Shown: one piece after another, positions 4,663-5,201 of the stretch
Layout of the letters: every line of letters begins with the position of its first letter
Numbering within the stretch: position 1 is the stretch's first letter
Assembly (NCBI GenBank): GCA_964528155.1
Contig: CAZGRL010000213.1
Location: 1-5,201 of the forward strand
Direction of reading: 5' to 3'
DNA: 5,201 bases
From: G001797105 sp964528155
GTDB taxonomy: Bacteria > Chloroflexota > Anaerolineae > Anaerolineales > E44-bin32
Notes under the pieces: model-generated
The model's database searches: none
What the model saw: only the letters and a program-made list of their open reading frames with translations
What the model was told of the DNA's origin: nothing
Translations under genes and position numbers: made by a program

Positions 4663-5201
4663 ATGCAATTCGTTGACGGCGAGAACGTCGGGCCTTATCG
4701 CATCATCACTCAGCTCGGCCAGGGCGGGATGGCGACCGTGTTCAAGGCGTACCACCCCGCGCTGGATCGCTACGTGGCGATCAAGGTTCTTCACCCGGCT
4801 TTCATGGAGGACCCCGGCTTCCTGGCGAGATTCCAGCGAGAAGCGAAAGTCGTCGCCAGTCTGGATCACCCCAACATCGTCCCGATCTACGATTTTGCCG
4901 AGCATCGGGGCAGTCCCTATCTGGTGATGAAATTCATTGAGGGCGAGACCCTCAAGGCCAGGATGACGCGCGGTCCCCTCACGATGGACGAGGGCCTCAG
5001 GATCATCGAGCGGGTCGGCGCAGGATTGGCCTACGCGCACAACAAGGGGATCTTGCATCGCGACATCAAGCCGTCGAATGTGTTGCTGGCGCCGGATGGC
5101 GCTGTCTATCTGGCCGACTTCGGATTGGCCCGCATCGCTGAGGCGGGTGAGTCGACTCTGTCGAGCGACACGATGCTCGGCACGCCGCAGTACATCTCCC
5201 C
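4663..5201 (+). CDS. Hanks-type (PknB-like) serine/threonine protein kinase, N-terminal part
   Basis: The 179 codons in view cover most of a eukaryotic-like kinase domain that phosphorylates Ser/Thr of target proteins; the gene continues past the window. Seen in order: the glycine-rich loop GQGGMATV (19-26), the ATP-anchoring lysine K41 in VAIK, the helix-C glutamate E60, the catalytic loop HRDIKPSN (132-139) with catalytic D134, the metal-binding DFG (152-154), an activation segment rich in Ser/Thr (164-170), and GTPQYIS (173-179), the start of the GTPxYxxPE motif. All catalytic residues visible are intact, so an active kinase is expected. Membrane helix and sensor domains, which would suggest the signal, would lie beyond base 5201. 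ATG 4663 is chosen; GAGGA (4647-4651) is eleven bases upstream, rather far, and an in-frame TTG at 4645 is an alternative. It has its own promoter. The specific kinase name is not assignable. Confidence 0.94.
   Translation, partial: MQFVDGENVGPYRIITQLGQGGMATVFKAYHPALDRYVAIKVLHPAFMEDPGFLARFQREAKVVASLDHPNIVPIYDFAEHRGSPYLVMKFIEGETLKARMTRGPLTMDEGLRIIERVGAGLAYAHNKGILHRDIKPSNVLLAPDGAVYLADFGLARIAEAGESTLSSDTMLGTPQYIS

Noticed and set aside
4630..5058. Minus-strand frame of 142 codons opposite the kinase
   Set aside because: It is antisense to an intact kinase domain and to the kinase promoter, and has no recognisable motif.
1..5201. CRISPR arrays, insertion sequences, phage genes, toxin-antitoxin or defence genes
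   Set aside because: No spaced repeats, transposase, terminal inverted repeats or known defence domains are visible; the window is a housekeeping region.

Overview
This is a GC-rich bacterial window from a draft assembly; it contains a run of ten N. It carries central-carbon genes flanked by one incomplete gene at each edge. The best guess at origin is a Chloroflexota-like bacterium from a metagenome. That guess rests on a YvcK protein with a two-helix membrane extension (which I recall from Chloroflexota and cyanobacteria), Gram-positive-like GAPDH and PGK sequences, a PknB-type kinase, and E. coli-like -35/-10 promoters. It is an inference from remembered family features, not from a search.

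Layout: 1-258 (minus) is the N-terminal 86 codons of an ABC sugar-importer ATPase of the MalK/UgpC type. 259-663 is a 405-base divergent intergenic region with a well-formed promoter at each end and an AT-richer cluster of ATTGA-type repeats between them. 664-2034 (plus) is yvcK, the UDP-sugar-binding 'gluconeogenesis factor' with two predicted membrane helices. 2058-3089 is gap (glyceraldehyde-3-phosphate dehydrogenase), 23 bases after yvcK and almost certainly cotranscribed with it. 3090-3309 holds a strong GC-rich hairpin. 3310-4490 is pgk (phosphoglycerate kinase), which looks frameshifted only because the ten N stand for what reads as eleven missing bases. 4491-4662 holds a second hairpin, a 7-4-7 direct repeat and a third promoter. 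4663-5201 is the N-terminal half of a Hanks-type Ser/Thr protein kinase that runs off the window.

GAPDH and PGK catalyse consecutive reversible steps of glycolysis/gluconeogenesis. YvcK is needed in Bacillus for normal growth and cell shape on gluconeogenic carbon sources, so yvcK-gap-pgk reads as one carbon-flux module, with a carbohydrate importer transcribed divergently. YvcK homologues are known substrates of PknB/PrkC-type kinases, which makes the adjacent kinase a plausible functional partner, although it has its own promoter.

Most of the window is ordinary housekeeping DNA. The points worth a second look are the gap artefact in pgk, a GAPDH cofactor-pocket substitution, the possible leaderless start of yvcK, the yvcK/kinase neighbourhood, and two candidate operator arrays.
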